From contig NZ_CP083740.1 in the NCBI RefSeq assembly GCF_020150455.1, positions 620,001-684,000 of the forward strand: a DNA stretch of 64,000 nt. The letters run 5' to 3'. The translations under genes were made by a program, and so were the position numbers. The notes below the pieces were generated by a model, which ran no database searches, was not told the origin of the DNA, and was given only the letters and a program-made list of their open reading frames with translations. This document shows, one piece after another, positions 18,049 to 27,472 of this stretch (position 1 is its first letter; each line of letters begins with the position of its first letter). This DNA comes from Bremerella sp. TYQ1. Lineage in GTDB: Bacteria > Planctomycetota > Planctomycetia > Pirellulales > Pirellulaceae.

Positions 18049-18927
18049 ATGTCGCTTCGTTTGATTAGCCTTTGCTTTGTAGCACTTTTGGGTTTCTCGG
18101 CTTCCTTGGTTGCGGAGGAAACCTCGTTCATTATTCAGGCCCACCGCGGTGCTGGTATTGCGCAGCCAGAGAATACGCTTGAAGCGTTTCAATACAGCTG
18201 GAGTATCGGTGTTACTCCCGAAGCAGATCTCCGCACGACCAAAGATGGCGTGATCGTTTGTTTTCACGACGCAAATCTAAAACGTGTCGTCGGTAATGTG
18301 GCAGACTCGCAAAAAGACCAAGCCATCGAGAAGATGCCGGCCGACGAAGTCGCTCAGCTGGAAGTTGGTTCGTTCCGCGGCGATCAATTCGCCGGTCAGA
18401 AAGTCCCAACGCTGGAAGCGATCTTTGCCGAGATGAAGGGCAAGCCAAAGCGAATGGTTTATCTCGACATCAAAACGGCCGACCAGGATGATCTGATCAA
18501 GCTGATTCGCCAATACGATGTCGCTTCTCAAGTGATTTACACCACCAAGCACCATCACTTAATCCAGTCGTGGAAGAAGCTGGTGCCAGAATCGCAGACC
18601 CTTTGCTGGAATGGTGGAAGCGAAGAGGACCTCACCAAAAAACTTGCTGCCATGCGCAAGGATGGCTTCGAAGGCATCACACAGCTACAAATTCATGTTC
18701 GCCCAGAGAAAGCGAAAGAAGGGGAATCGTTCATGCCGTCCCCCAAGTTTCTGGCAAAAGTTGGCCGTGAACTCAAAGAACACGGCATCTTGTTTCAGAC
18801 GCTTCCTTGGGAAAGCGACGATCCAGCCATCTACAAGCAGCTGCTTGAATTGGGTGTTGAATCGTTTGCCACCGATTATCCCGAAGTCACGGTGGCAGCC
18901 GTTAAAGCGTTTCAGAAGCAGCAGTAA
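18049..18927 (+). CDS. Exported glycerophosphodiester phosphodiesterase-like protein
   Basis: A 292-aa GDPD-family TIM barrel with a signal peptide (1-22). Catalytic and metal residues are present: His32-Arg33 (AHRGAG), Glu41 (ENTLEAF), Glu58 and Asp60 (PEADLRTTKDG) and His73 (FHDANLKR). It should hydrolyse a glycerophosphodiester, or another phosphodiester, in the periplasm. The ATG at 18049 is preferred over the upstream in-frame start at 18010 because it begins the signal peptide. Its stop abuts that of the convergent SGNH hydrolase gene. Confidence 0.88.
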   Translation: MSLRLISLCFVALLGFSASLVAEETSFIIQAHRGAGIAQPENTLEAFQYSWSIGVTPEADLRTTKDGVIVCFHDANLKRVVGNVADSQKDQAIEKMPADEVAQLEVGSFRGDQFAGQKVPTLEAIFAEMKGKPKRMVYLDIKTADQDDLIKLIRQYDVASQVIYTTKHHHLIQSWKKLVPESQTLCWNGGSEEDLTKKLAAMRKDGFEGITQLQIHVRPEKAKEGESFMPSPKFLAKVGRELKEHGILFQTLPWESDDPAIYKQLLELGVESFATDYPEVTVAAVKAFQKQQ

Positions 18928-19665
18928 CTAGTTGCTGCTCTGAGCGTTCAATGCTTTTTCAATAGCCGCGGCCACTTGCTCGGCCAGAGCCTGTGAGCCT
19001 TCGGCGGTGAAGTGAACGTTCTTCGGTCGCTGAAGCTTGGCAACTTGCGGTTCGCAGAACGAGTAAAGATCGTTCACCGCAATATCATGCTTCTTCATGA
19101 TCTTCAGTGCGGCAGCGTTGTACTTGCCCGGCGATTCCGGCTCGCGAAGCGGACCTGTCGTGTTGGGCACGACAGGCGTCGTCGTTGCGAAGATCAGCGT
19201 CGCATCGGTCTCTTCCAGACGATCGACAATCTGCTGCAGGTTCTTGGTGTACTGTTCGACAGTCGCTTGCACAGGGTCTTTTGGATCTTTCGAGACCGTG
19301 TTGCCGCCGGGCTCGGTGACATGCTTCAAGTCGTGCAGTCCCCAATTGAAATGAATCACGTCCCACTTGCGGTCTCCCAGCCAGCGATCGATGGAAGCGA
19401 CGCCACGTGTTGTCCCACCGCAGTTTTCAGGCTTGGTTCCGTCTGGCACATGCGGCCGGAAGACGTTCGCTTTGCCCTCAAGCAGTTCACGTACTTGAAG
19501 CGTGTAACCAATGGAAATGGAATCGCCTAGGATCAGCACGTTCGGCAGCTTTGCGTCAGGCGTTTCGGCCCATTTGCCTTGCTTGGCAGGGGCATCTTTC
19601 TGAGCCATCAGGCAGGAGGCACTCAACAGAACGACAGCGGCCGAAAGAAAACTCGTTCGCAACAT
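18928..19665 (-). CDS. Exported SGNH/GDSL-type hydrolase
   Basis: A 245-aa protein with a signal peptide (1-21). Block I is ILGDSISIGY with nucleophile Ser49. The block II Gly is in the GGTTRGVASIDRWLG region, block III is FNWGLHDLKH, and block V is NVHFTAEGSQAL, giving the catalytic His. It is probably an esterase or a polysaccharide/peptidoglycan deacylase; the substrate is unknown. The gene ends directly against the convergent GDPD-like gene. Confidence 0.88.
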   Translation of the reverse strand: MLRTSFLSAAVVLLSASCLMAQKDAPAKQGKWAETPDAKLPNVLILGDSISIGYTLQVRELLEGKANVFRPHVPDGTKPENCGGTTRGVASIDRWLGDRKWDVIHFNWGLHDLKHVTEPGGNTVSKDPKDPVQATVEQYTKNLQQIVDRLEETDATLIFATTTPVVPNTTGPLREPESPGKYNAAALKIMKKHDIAVNDLYSFCEPQVAKLQRPKNVHFTAEGSQALAEQVAAAIEKALNAQSSN

Positions 19666-19838
19666 AGCGGGTTCTCGACAGGAAGGGGAAAGGAGGGGAG
19701 GTCAATCAAAGTTGAGCCCTGATCGTAATCGATTTGCCTGCCGCATGCACACTATTTAAAGAAGACCAACCAACGAAGTTATGTTCAGACATTTCTTATC
19801 CAAAAAGATGTACTCCGAACGAGCAGTCGATCAGTCAG

Positions 19839-19910
19839 AGACGCCGGCGGGAATCGAACCCGCTTCGAGCTGCTTTGCAGACAGCCGCCTCGCCATTGGG
19901 CTTCAGCGTC
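19839..19910 (-). tRNA. tRNA-Cys (GCA)
   Basis: On the minus strand the cloverleaf is complete. The acceptor GACGCTG pairs with CGGCGTC (one G-T pair), the anticodon stem GCTGT/GCAGC encloses loop CTGCAAA (anticodon GCA), and the T-arm is GCGGG-TTCGATT-CCCGC. The discriminator is T and no CCA is encoded. Length is 72 nt. Confidence 0.93.
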
Positions 19911-19950
19911 AACGATAAGACGCAGCGACACCCCCAGGGTTCGCGCAGAA

Positions 19951-19990
19951 AAAAGCCGAACGCATTAAGTTAAAAGGCGTTCGGCTTTCT
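19951..19990 (-). terminator. Terminator of the lipoprotein gene at 20010
   Basis: AGCCGAACGC and GCGTTCGGCT (19954-19963, 19977-19986) form a 10-bp stem. Read on the minus strand it is followed by six T residues, 20 bp after the stop of the DUF1559/lipoprotein unit. Confidence 0.8.
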
Positions 19991-20009
19991 ATGATCGCAA
20001 GCAAACGTT

Positions 20010-20432
20010 CTATTTCGAGTTCAACTCGAAACGTGCATCATCGGTTCCACTCGAGGGAACCGTGAAGCTGAGCTCGGATCGGGCATTATAGTTCGGCGGC
20101 AATGTTTCTTCAGCCAGAACTTCCTGAGTGTTCTGATCAACTTGTGCGGTCGAAATCGAAACGGCATGGTCGCCTACGACCGCACCGTTGTGGCCTCCGA
20201 GCGATTGCAGTTCAAAACGGCCGGAGGCATCGGTTGTGCCGAACGACGGTCGTCCAGACTCTAAGTTGCTTCCTGAGGGAGCGAACACGACCGTCGCGTC
20301 GGCCAGCGGCTCGCCATCCAAAGTAACCGTTCCAGAAACAGGCTGATAGACAAAACCATCCGTGTTACCGCTGCAGCCCACGGCGCAAAGTCCGACCATC
20401 ACAGATAAAAGCATTCCAAACGTACGTGGCAT
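20010..20432 (-). CDS. Small lipoprotein with carboxypeptidase-regulatory-like fold
   Basis: A 140-aa predicted lipoprotein, lipobox CAVGC (Cys20). A single Ig-like module follows: SGTVTLDGEPLADATVVFAPSG, GTTDASGRFELQSL, GDHAVSIS. It is the second gene of a two-gene unit with the DUF1559 gene at 20474-21379 (41-bp gap), closed by a strong terminator. A cell-envelope function is presumed. Confidence 0.85.
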   Translation of the reverse strand: MPRTFGMLLSVMVGLCAVGCSGNTDGFVYQPVSGTVTLDGEPLADATVVFAPSGSNLESGRPSFGTTDASGRFELQSLGGHNGAVVGDHAVSISTAQVDQNTQEVLAEETLPPNYNARSELSFTVPSSGTDDARFELNSK

Positions 20433-20473
20433 AAATCAATTTCCAATGAGTGAGTGTGGCGAATGTCGGACAA

Positions 20474-21379
20474 TTACTGCGGGATGACTTCGCCGTCGTC
20501 ACGCTGGATCAAGTAGCGGTACGCTACCAGGTTGATCGTTTCGGGATAGAACTTGACCGAGCCATCGCACATCGCGAAGTTTGCACCGCCAGGGTGCAGC
20601 GAGTGCCCTAGTTCCCACGTGTTGGTCGAGTTGATCGCATTGACATAGTCGGTCGCGCTGCCCGGTCCGCGACCAATGCAGGTGTAAGCGCCACTTTCGT
20701 TATCACGCACACCAACCCAGAGGCCTGCTTTGAAGTCGGAAGTACCAACTTTCTTTCCCGTTCGCTCACCGAACAAGATTGTGTTGGAAGTGCCATCGGT
20801 GATGTCGCGAATTCCAACATGGCTGTTTCGTGTGAAAATCCCACGATCAGCATTGGTCAGGTAATTGCTCGTGTTGAGTCCCTTGTTGCCGTACGAACCG
20901 ATGTAGTTGGACGTGCCGTTGTCGTTCTCTTTTCCATTGATCGTGCCGGTGATGTCGGTCGGACAGGTAAACTCTTCCAACGGTGTCGTCGAGAGTCCAG
21001 AGTTTGGATTACCAATTGTCGAGTTGTTGACCCACTCCCAGCTGAAATCGATTTTCGAATAGATCGAATTCTGTTCGATATAGGGAAGCAGGAACGTGCC
21101 CCAGCCCCAGTAGTTATTGTTCTTGTAGTGCGGCGCCCCTTGGGTTTGGCGGATCCAACCGGAAGGGAAGACGCCAATGGTGTCGTGGTAGTTGTGCGTC
21201 GCTAAGGCTAACTGCTTCAAGTTGTTAGTGCATTGCATGCGTCGCGCTGCTTCGCGAGCCTGCTGCACGGCCGGTAACAACAATGCAATCAAGACGCCAA
21301 TAATGGCAATGACGACAAGTAACTCGACGAGGGTGAAACCTCGACGAAGGCGACGTTCGCCCCGAGAAACAGTACGCAT
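20474..21379 (-). CDS. DUF1559 pseudopilin-like protein
   Basis: A 301-aa DUF1559 protein with pilin-type N-terminus [17 protein letters not shown] (Gly before the Phe), [13 protein letters not shown], and the C-terminal HPGGANFAMCDGSVKF motif. The start was chosen at the ATG with a GAGAGG site. The longer frame to 21580 adds 67 residues with no pilin-like features. Confidence 0.92.
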   Translation of the reverse strand: MRTVSRGERRLRRGFTLVELLVVIAIIGVLIALLLPAVQQAREAARRMQCTNNLKQLALATHNYHDTIGVFPSGWIRQTQGAPHYKNNNYWGWGTFLLPYIEQNSIYSKIDFSWEWVNNSTIGNPNSGLSTTPLEEFTCPTDITGTINGKENDNGTSNYIGSYGNKGLNTSNYLTNADRGIFTRNSHVGIRDITDGTSNTILFGERTGKKVGTSDFKAGLWVGVRDNESGAYTCIGRGPGSATDYVNAINSTNTWELGHSLHPGGANFAMCDGSVKFYPETINLVAYRYLIQRDDGEVIPQ

Positions 21380-21667
21380 AGAAGACCTCTCTATAAATCG
21401 ATGAGTGCGGGGAGTAGTGATATTAGGGGATACCCGCGTGCACGATTCTAGCGAAAGAGGTTCTTTTTTGCGAATGGTGTTTTTTTCTGATTGCGCCGAT
21501 TTGGCTGTTTTTATTTCAAGCGTCTTATCAGCGAAGATTGGGGCGCTCGCCCGATTTGAGAACCAAGCGTATCTCGGCACGTTATATCACGCATGAAATC
21601 GTGAGTGCTCACTTTCCAGCGAGACGCGAAGGGGAACCAACGCATGCGGTTCCCCTTCACAGATCAA

Positions 21668-22063
21668 CTATTTGGAAGTGAGGGCGAAGTTGATTTCATT
21701 AGCTTCGCCTGCGACGACGTGCGCTTTCAATTCGCCATTTCGGCTGAACTTGACCGGCACCAGAACTCTGGGCTTCGGCTTGCCTGGCGGAGGCGTATTG
21801 TTGATCGAAACCGCATGGTCCCCTATCAGCGCGCCAGGGATATCGTTGGTGTAGACCAGGCGATAGGCTCCCTGATCGTCCGTAAGTCCGAACGATGTCC
21901 GGCCTTCTCCGGCTGGCGAGAAGCTGACCATCGCGCCGGAGGCTGGTTTGCCATCCACGGTCACCACTCCCGTCACTCCGGCCACATTGCTTGGGCCAGA
22001 TTGCATGCAGCCTGAGATGCCAGCGATCGTACAAACCATCAAAAAAGCAATCCTTCGATTCAT
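21668..22063 (-). CDS. Small lipoprotein with carboxypeptidase-regulatory-like fold
   Basis: A 131-aa predicted lipoprotein (lipobox GISGC, Cys19) with one Ig-like module (TGVVTVDGKPASGAMVSFSPAG, LTDDQGAYRLVY, GDHAVSINNT). The start is fixed by a consensus AGGAGG eight bases upstream; a longer frame to 22456 runs back into the DUF1559 gene and is not used. It is a close relative of the product of 20010-20432 and the partner of the DUF1559 gene ending 17 bp upstream, so these two units look like a tandem duplication. Confidence 0.85.
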   Translation of the reverse strand: MNRRIAFLMVCTIAGISGCMQSGPSNVAGVTGVVTVDGKPASGAMVSFSPAGEGRTSFGLTDDQGAYRLVYTNDIPGALIGDHAVSINNTPPPGKPKPRVLVPVKFSRNGELKAHVVAGEANEINFALTSK

Positions 22064-22079
22064 GGTGAATTCCTCCTGG

Positions 22080-23168
22080 TTAGAACGATGTACGAGGAAC
22101 AAAGCCATCGGCTCGATTGGCCAGGTTTTCAAGCACGGTGTTGTCATGTCCTTCGTCTGGCTTGTGATCCACCGTTTCCGGAATGAAATGGACCGATCCG
22201 TCGCAGTACACAAACTGCACACCGCCAGGATGATGGCTGCTAAATCCGGCGCGACACCAGAACGTGTACAGTGGCGAGTTGAGTGGATACGCAACCGAAC
22301 CCATCGCGTTCGCTGCATCCCATAAGTAGCCAGACCCGTTGGCGAATCCATACGGATTGGTTCCAACACAAGGGCACGTCCCACCTGCCGTCGAATCGTC
22401 ATCGTCTGGTGCGTCGTAGCCATCTGGCTCGCGAAGTGACGTGGCTCTTTCGCCAAGCATCAACGTATTGCTTGTTCCGTCGGTGATGTCGTTGAAACTG
22501 ACGATCGCATCCAAACCGAACGCCCCATTGAAATTCGATTTGCCACCGCCCCCAATTGGTGGCGCCCAATAGGCAGTCCACGTGTACCGCTGCGATCCTG
22601 CCACGGCGGCATAGTTTCCTTTCGCTTGATTCGTACTTGCATCCATCACTGGTCGACCTGACGAACGTGTTAGCAGTCCGACGCCATCTTGAATCGGTTG
22701 AATCAAGTCATCGCCAGGATCGGATGGACAGAGAAACGCATCGAGTGGGGTCTGCATCAAGTCGATCAATTCTCGACCTGACGAACCATTGACGCTACTG
22801 CCTGGCGTGACCGCTTCGTCCAGGCGAACTACCCCGGGATTCAGCCGTTCGTAAAGATTGTTTTGCTCGATGAACGGAAACAAATGTAGCGACCATGCCG
22901 TAGCATTGTTGTCACCACTTCCGCCGGAATTGTAATAGCCCATCCCTCCGGCCGGAAAACTGCCGAACGTATCGTGATAGTTATGGACGGCGAGACCGAG
23001 CTGCTTCAAGTTGTTTGTGCAACTCATCCGTCGAGCCGCTTCTCGGGCCTGCTGCACGGCCGGTAACAGCAATGCGATTAAAACACCGATGATCGCAATG
23101 ACCACCAAAAGTTCGACCAAAGTAAACCCTCGCACGTGTCGTCCGCGAGAAAAGAACTTGTGCGGCAT
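22080..23168 (-). CDS. DUF1559 pseudopilin-like protein
   Basis: A 362-aa DUF1559 protein. The pilin-type segment [18 protein letters not shown] follows a 13-residue basic leader. [13 protein letters not shown] and the C-terminal [17 protein letters not shown] are present. The ATG at 23168 has a GGGGG site. The longer frame to 23306 adds 46 residues of no family resemblance. It is the first gene of a unit with 21668-22063. Confidence 0.92.
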   Translation of the reverse strand: MPHKFFSRGRHVRGFTLVELLVVIAIIGVLIALLLPAVQQAREAARRMSCTNNLKQLGLAVHNYHDTFGSFPAGGMGYYNSGGSGDNNATAWSLHLFPFIEQNNLYERLNPGVVRLDEAVTPGSSVNGSSGRELIDLMQTPLDAFLCPSDPGDDLIQPIQDGVGLLTRSSGRPVMDASTNQAKGNYAAVAGSQRYTWTAYWAPPIGGGGKSNFNGAFGLDAIVSFNDITDGTSNTLMLGERATSLREPDGYDAPDDDDSTAGGTCPCVGTNPYGFANGSGYLWDAANAMGSVAYPLNSPLYTFWCRAGFSSHHPGGVQFVYCDGSVHFIPETVDHKPDEGHDNTVLENLANRADGFVPRTSF

Positions 23169-23531
23169 AAGATAACCCCCAACGAAGAATGAAAACAATG
23201 TATCCCGTTCGTACCACGCCGGCCAACAAAAGTGACTTGCCCAATCGCGGCAAATAACACCGAGGCAAGTGATGTGCCGCACGCAGCGTGGCAAGTTCGT
23301 AACCATCGCTCAAAGGGGTTACTGGCGAGAAAAGATAAGACAGAATCGTAAAGACTCATGCCGAAAAAACACAAAAACAACTTCCGGCGCACAAAAGAAC
23401 TCGACCGACATGCAACGAATCTAAGGCGACTGCAAAATTGTCGCCGATCACGACGTGCCCACTTGCGATCTATTTCAAAGTGAACGCCACAAGATTAAGC
23501 AGGCATCGCAACATGGTAGCGCATTTTCACG
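23169..23531. other. Intergenic region without a gene
   Basis: About 360 bp upstream of the DUF1559 gene and downstream of the thioredoxin-like gene. I see no gene, RNA or repeat. A promoter for the leftward DUF1559 unit should be here. Confidence 0.5.
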
Positions 23532-24458
23532 CTACTCTTTCTCGAGCCCTGCTTTCAGGGGTTGTAAATCTTCTTCGGTCAGACGAATCTTGGTCTCGCG
23601 GAGCATCGAAAGAAAATGCTCGATGTTCGGCTCGGTGGAAGGAAAGCCAATGTTGCCGTTCGGTCCGTTGGAGGTCGCCAGCACGTTGACGTCCGAGTCG
23701 ATGATCGCCATCCAGGGAATCCCATTCGCGCTGTGTCCTTGGGCCAAATGACGGATCACATCCTGGGCTCCTGTCCAGCGGCCATCGACTTTCACCCAGA
23801 GATAATCCTTCTGCCAGATCTCACGATGCTTTTCCAGATAATTGGAAAGCTGATGGCATGGCGGACACCAAACTCCGGTCGCTTGCACAATCACGCGGCG
23901 ATTCGAGCGATGTGCTTTGGAAAGAGCGATGTTAACTAGTTTATGGGCGTCGAGCGGAACCAACGCGTGAGCCGCTAAAAGACTTCGCAACGCGGGCAAA
24001 TCGAGCGACGCTTTGTTTGCTTCTCGCGGCAACGGTCCTTGAAACAACCGCTTTTCGTCCGGACGGACAATCAACGCCGTGGGAAGTTGCATCGGGTCCA
24101 ACTCAACGGCAAGATGCGCTGCCAGCTCATTGGCTGAAGTTGTATGCGCGTCGACAAAAAGTGTTTGATAGTCGGCAAACGAACGAATCGCTTCGCGGTC
24201 TGTCTTACGAAATTGAAGCCACGACTTGCTGCGTGACTCGTCGGGATCAAGGAAGACGACCAGCACATGTTGCCGAATGGATTTGGCGTTTGCGAGACCA
24301 ACTTGGTACTGAGCAATCAAATCAGATTCCGAACAAATCATCGGATCGCGATGATCTGGCTCGACTGCATCCGCAGACAAACGCGCGGGCCCAAGCATCA
24401 TCATCAGGCCCACGCACATCGTCGCAATCCAAACAGTGCATCCACGCAGTTGGTTCAT
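23532..24458 (-). CDS. Exported double thioredoxin-like protein
   Basis: A 308-aa protein with an N-terminal signal or anchor (about 8-30). It has two thioredoxin-like halves. The first (about 60-145: HVLVVFLDPDESRSK...PTALIVRPD) has no CxxC. The second (about 185-290) has the active motif VWCPPCHQL (Cys198, Cys201). The last ~130 residues are nearly the same as the C-terminus of the 973-aa neighbour, including NGPxGNIGFPS and IRLTEEDLQ.LKAGLEK. It lies 10 bp downstream of that neighbour and is probably co-transcribed. A periplasmic thiol-redox role is likely. Confidence 0.85.
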   Translation of the reverse strand: MNQLRGCTVWIATMCVGLMMMLGPARLSADAVEPDHRDPMICSESDLIAQYQVGLANAKSIRQHVLVVFLDPDESRSKSWLQFRKTDREAIRSFADYQTLFVDAHTTSANELAAHLAVELDPMQLPTALIVRPDEKRLFQGPLPREANKASLDLPALRSLLAAHALVPLDAHKLVNIALSKAHRSNRRVIVQATGVWCPPCHQLSNYLEKHREIWQKDYLWVKVDGRWTGAQDVIRHLAQGHSANGIPWMAIIDSDVNVLATSNGPNGNIGFPSTEPNIEHFLSMLRETKIRLTEEDLQPLKAGLEKE

Positions 24459-24468
24459 CCGTAAAGAC

Positions 24469-27390
24469 CTACTTCTTTTCCAGGCCTGCTTTGAGCGATT
24501 GAAGATCCTCTTCCGTCAATCGAATTTTGGATTCGCCCAGCATTGTCATGAAGTGGGCAATTCCTTTCTCGCTGGAGGGGAACCCTATGTTACCGTCCGG
24601 GCCATTCGAGTTGGTCAGCATCTTGCCGTCGCTATCAAGAATGGCCGTCCACGGAATCCCGCCACGGTTCTTAGGATCTTCGATATTGTCCATGATCTCG
24701 TCGGCGCCTATCCAGCGATCATCCATTTTTATCCAGATGTAGTCTTTCTCCCAAGTCTCGCGGTGCTTTTCCAGATAGTCTGCCAACATGTGGCATGGCC
24801 CGCACCAGGTGGCTGTTGCCTGGATAATCACGCGGCGATTGGATTGTTTGGCATCGGCGAGCGCCTCGCGGAGAAGTTCTCGGCCATCCAGCGGAGCCGG
24901 CGAATACTCTTTCAGCAGATCGATCGTCGCGGAGACCTCTATTTCGTTTTCCTTTTCGGCACTCGGCAGGGCACCAGAGTAAAGCTTCGTACCTGACGGA
25001 TCGCTAATCCAAACCTGGGGGAGTGTTGCTTGCTCCAGGGACACGCCCAACTTGGCGGCCAATTCGGTGGCGCCTTCGGTTTTCAAATCGACGAAGAGAT
25101 GTTGATAGTTGAACAACTGCATCATTGCCTCGCTGTTGTCGAGTCTTATTTCAAAGACCTGTTTCGACACGGGAGCTTGGCGGTCGACGAACAGAACCAT
25201 CAGGTTTTGCCGCAGCTTCTCCGCTTTCACTTTGGCATCTGCCATGCGGACTTCGAGCGGCTTCTTGTTGGCGAACAACCGGTCGACACGTTCTTCAAAC
25301 GTAGGCGGTTTGTACGGTGGTCTCGGAGGGGCCAACTCCAGATTTCCCAGATCGATCAGACCGGCCGAGTCAGCTGTGAAGTCCTTCAAGCGGGAATAGC
25401 GATGCTTGACTTGTTCGACGGTGAAGTGATACTCCTGCCCTACCACAAGCCCAGGTGCGGTAAAATTTCCGTCGGCATCGGTCGTAACTTTGCCGCCCCA
25501 AGAAGTTCGGAAAGGCGAGTGTTCATCGCCGAGATGAACCTGGCGTCCCCAGGTAATTTCAGTTTCCCCTTTGGGCTCTTTCGAGTCGCGATCGATCATT
25601 CGCCCTTTAACTGAGGCGACCGGGGCGATAGATATCGTAACGCTTTTCTGATCGGCCGTTACTTCGACGATGCCCTTCAAGCTTTCATCTTTGCTTGCCA
25701 CGTACATGGTGATCGGATGCAACTGCCGCTGGACATTGAACTGGCCATTTTCATCGGTGCGTGCTCGAAAGTCCGCGACATGTCGCTCGCTGCGATAAAC
25801 GCCATCTACCACTACATCGGCAACTGGCTCACCAGTCTCGGCGTTGACGACACTCCCTTGAATGGCCCCCGACTTGGGCATTTCTTTCATGAGAGTGAAT
25901 TTGAGCTCTTCTTCGTCGATGACCTCGAACTGCTGATGATTCGTTTGACTTGGTCCGACGATGCTATAGTTGCCAGGGGCGACGAAAAATTCGAAGTCTC
26001 CCTTTTCATCCGTACGGTTAATGAAAACGACACGAGGTGCTTGGATGTGCGGAAAGTCTCCCGGCAACGGAATATCGATCGTCCTTGGGTTGGGTGTCGG
26101 CAAGCCTTTCAAGTTGAGCCACACCGTCGCACGTAGTATCGGCGAGTTATCGCCTTCAGTTATCACCTTTCCATAGACACGCGTCGCCGGGCTAACGACG
26201 ATGTTCACGCCCTCGGCTGGCTCGTTCGGCTTGACGACGATATCACTTACCGCTTTCGACGCCAGGCGTCTTTCCTTGTCGGTAGCCACCAACGCATAGA
26301 CCGCATTGGGTGGGACTTTCATTTCGAACTTTCCGTTATCGTCTGTCTGGTCGCTTCCACTCAAACGATCCATCGTGCCACCGCTGCCATAGCCGAAGAC
26401 ACTGATCCCCGCGACCGGTTTGCCATCGCCATTGACGACCTGGCCGCTGATGGTTTCGTACTTGTCCAGGACCACGTCCATGGGACGATCGGCATATTGC
26501 TGCGCATCGTAAGTAATCCGCGTACGGATATGATTCGGTGAGCTGGGCCAGAGCGTGAAGGGATGCTCGTTCCATGTTGGCGTACCGGGGAACTCGACGA
26601 TTCCGTCGTCATTCGACGTCGTGCGGTAAAAGCCTGGCGTCATGCTCAAGTTAAAGCTGTCTGGCTCGCCCGGCTTTCGCAGCAGCCAGTTGTAAACTGG
26701 AACGTCGGGGATCGGTTTGCCCTGGCGATCAACCAGCCGCAGTCGAATCGTTTGGGACGGGGCCAACTGCAGCGTAATGACTGGTTCTTTGAACCATGGC
26801 GCCACGTGCGCCGCGTCCCGCTTCGTTGACACCACGCGATAATCGAAACCGACGTCTTCCTTACATGCGAACAGCTCTTCCGGCGGAGAACTAACCGGCC
26901 ATCGCAGCGTGGCTTCCCCTTGCTCGTTGGTGATTGCTTCGTAAGCGATAAAGTTCATCGCCATGCCGCCCACCGTCGTTTCTGGGGAGGGCTTTCCGTT
27001 GGCGTCGGTTACTTTCAGTGTGACCATGCGCGAAGGCTCGAGAGAGACTTTGACTGAGTCACCCGGCTTCGGCGGATTTTGATGGTCCGGTTTATGGAGG
27101 GCCATCCGATTGCCTGTTGCATCCTCGACTAGCAGCGGCAAGTATTGCAACTGAGATTCGTAAACGGCCAGTGTGAATTTGCCCTCTGCATCGGTCGTCG
27201 CTTCGCTGGGCCCCGCAGGAATATGCGTCAACGTCGTTACGTGAGCATCGGCGACCGGCTTGCCATCGGCATCGACCACTTCCCCATGCAGTGAAACCTT
27301 CGGCGGATCTTTCTTCGGCTCGTCTGCGGCGAACGCGATGATGCTGACTGTGAGCAGTATTCCCAACGAAAGTAACGAAACGCGTCGCAT
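24469..27390 (-). CDS. Large exported protein: Ig-like repeats fused to a double thioredoxin module
   Basis: A 973-aa protein. After the signal peptide (1-22) come about seven carboxypeptidase-regulatory-like beta-sandwich repeats of the form GEVVDADGKPVADAHV...TTDAEGKFTL (about 25-700). A double thioredoxin-like region follows (about 740-973): the first half has no CxxC and the second has TWCGPCHML. The repeats resemble those of the next two upstream genes, and the thioredoxin part resembles the product of the gene downstream. The ATG at 27390 follows AAAGGACA; a start at 27426 would add 12 residues. A surface or periplasmic adhesion/redox role is inferred. Confidence 0.85.
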   Translation of the reverse strand: MRRVSLLSLGILLTVSIIAFAADEPKKDPPKVSLHGEVVDADGKPVADAHVTTLTHIPAGPSEATTDAEGKFTLAVYESQLQYLPLLVEDATGNRMALHKPDHQNPPKPGDSVKVSLEPSRMVTLKVTDANGKPSPETTVGGMAMNFIAYEAITNEQGEATLRWPVSSPPEELFACKEDVGFDYRVVSTKRDAAHVAPWFKEPVITLQLAPSQTIRLRLVDRQGKPIPDVPVYNWLLRKPGEPDSFNLSMTPGFYRTTSNDDGIVEFPGTPTWNEHPFTLWPSSPNHIRTRITYDAQQYADRPMDVVLDKYETISGQVVNGDGKPVAGISVFGYGSGGTMDRLSGSDQTDDNGKFEMKVPPNAVYALVATDKERRLASKAVSDIVVKPNEPAEGVNIVVSPATRVYGKVITEGDNSPILRATVWLNLKGLPTPNPRTIDIPLPGDFPHIQAPRVVFINRTDEKGDFEFFVAPGNYSIVGPSQTNHQQFEVIDEEELKFTLMKEMPKSGAIQGSVVNAETGEPVADVVVDGVYRSERHVADFRARTDENGQFNVQRQLHPITMYVASKDESLKGIVEVTADQKSVTISIAPVASVKGRMIDRDSKEPKGETEITWGRQVHLGDEHSPFRTSWGGKVTTDADGNFTAPGLVVGQEYHFTVEQVKHRYSRLKDFTADSAGLIDLGNLELAPPRPPYKPPTFEERVDRLFANKKPLEVRMADAKVKAEKLRQNLMVLFVDRQAPVSKQVFEIRLDNSEAMMQLFNYQHLFVDLKTEGATELAAKLGVSLEQATLPQVWISDPSGTKLYSGALPSAEKENEIEVSATIDLLKEYSPAPLDGRELLREALADAKQSNRRVIIQATATWCGPCHMLADYLEKHRETWEKDYIWIKMDDRWIGADEIMDNIEDPKNRGGIPWTAILDSDGKMLTNSNGPDGNIGFPSSEKGIAHFMTMLGESKIRLTEEDLQSLKAGLEKK

Positions 27391-27472
27391 ACGATTGTCC
27401 TTTGGCAAGTAGGTCAGGTCGGACATGCTTTTGATCTTTACTGGGTAAATCGCGGAGAAGCGAACTTCGCTA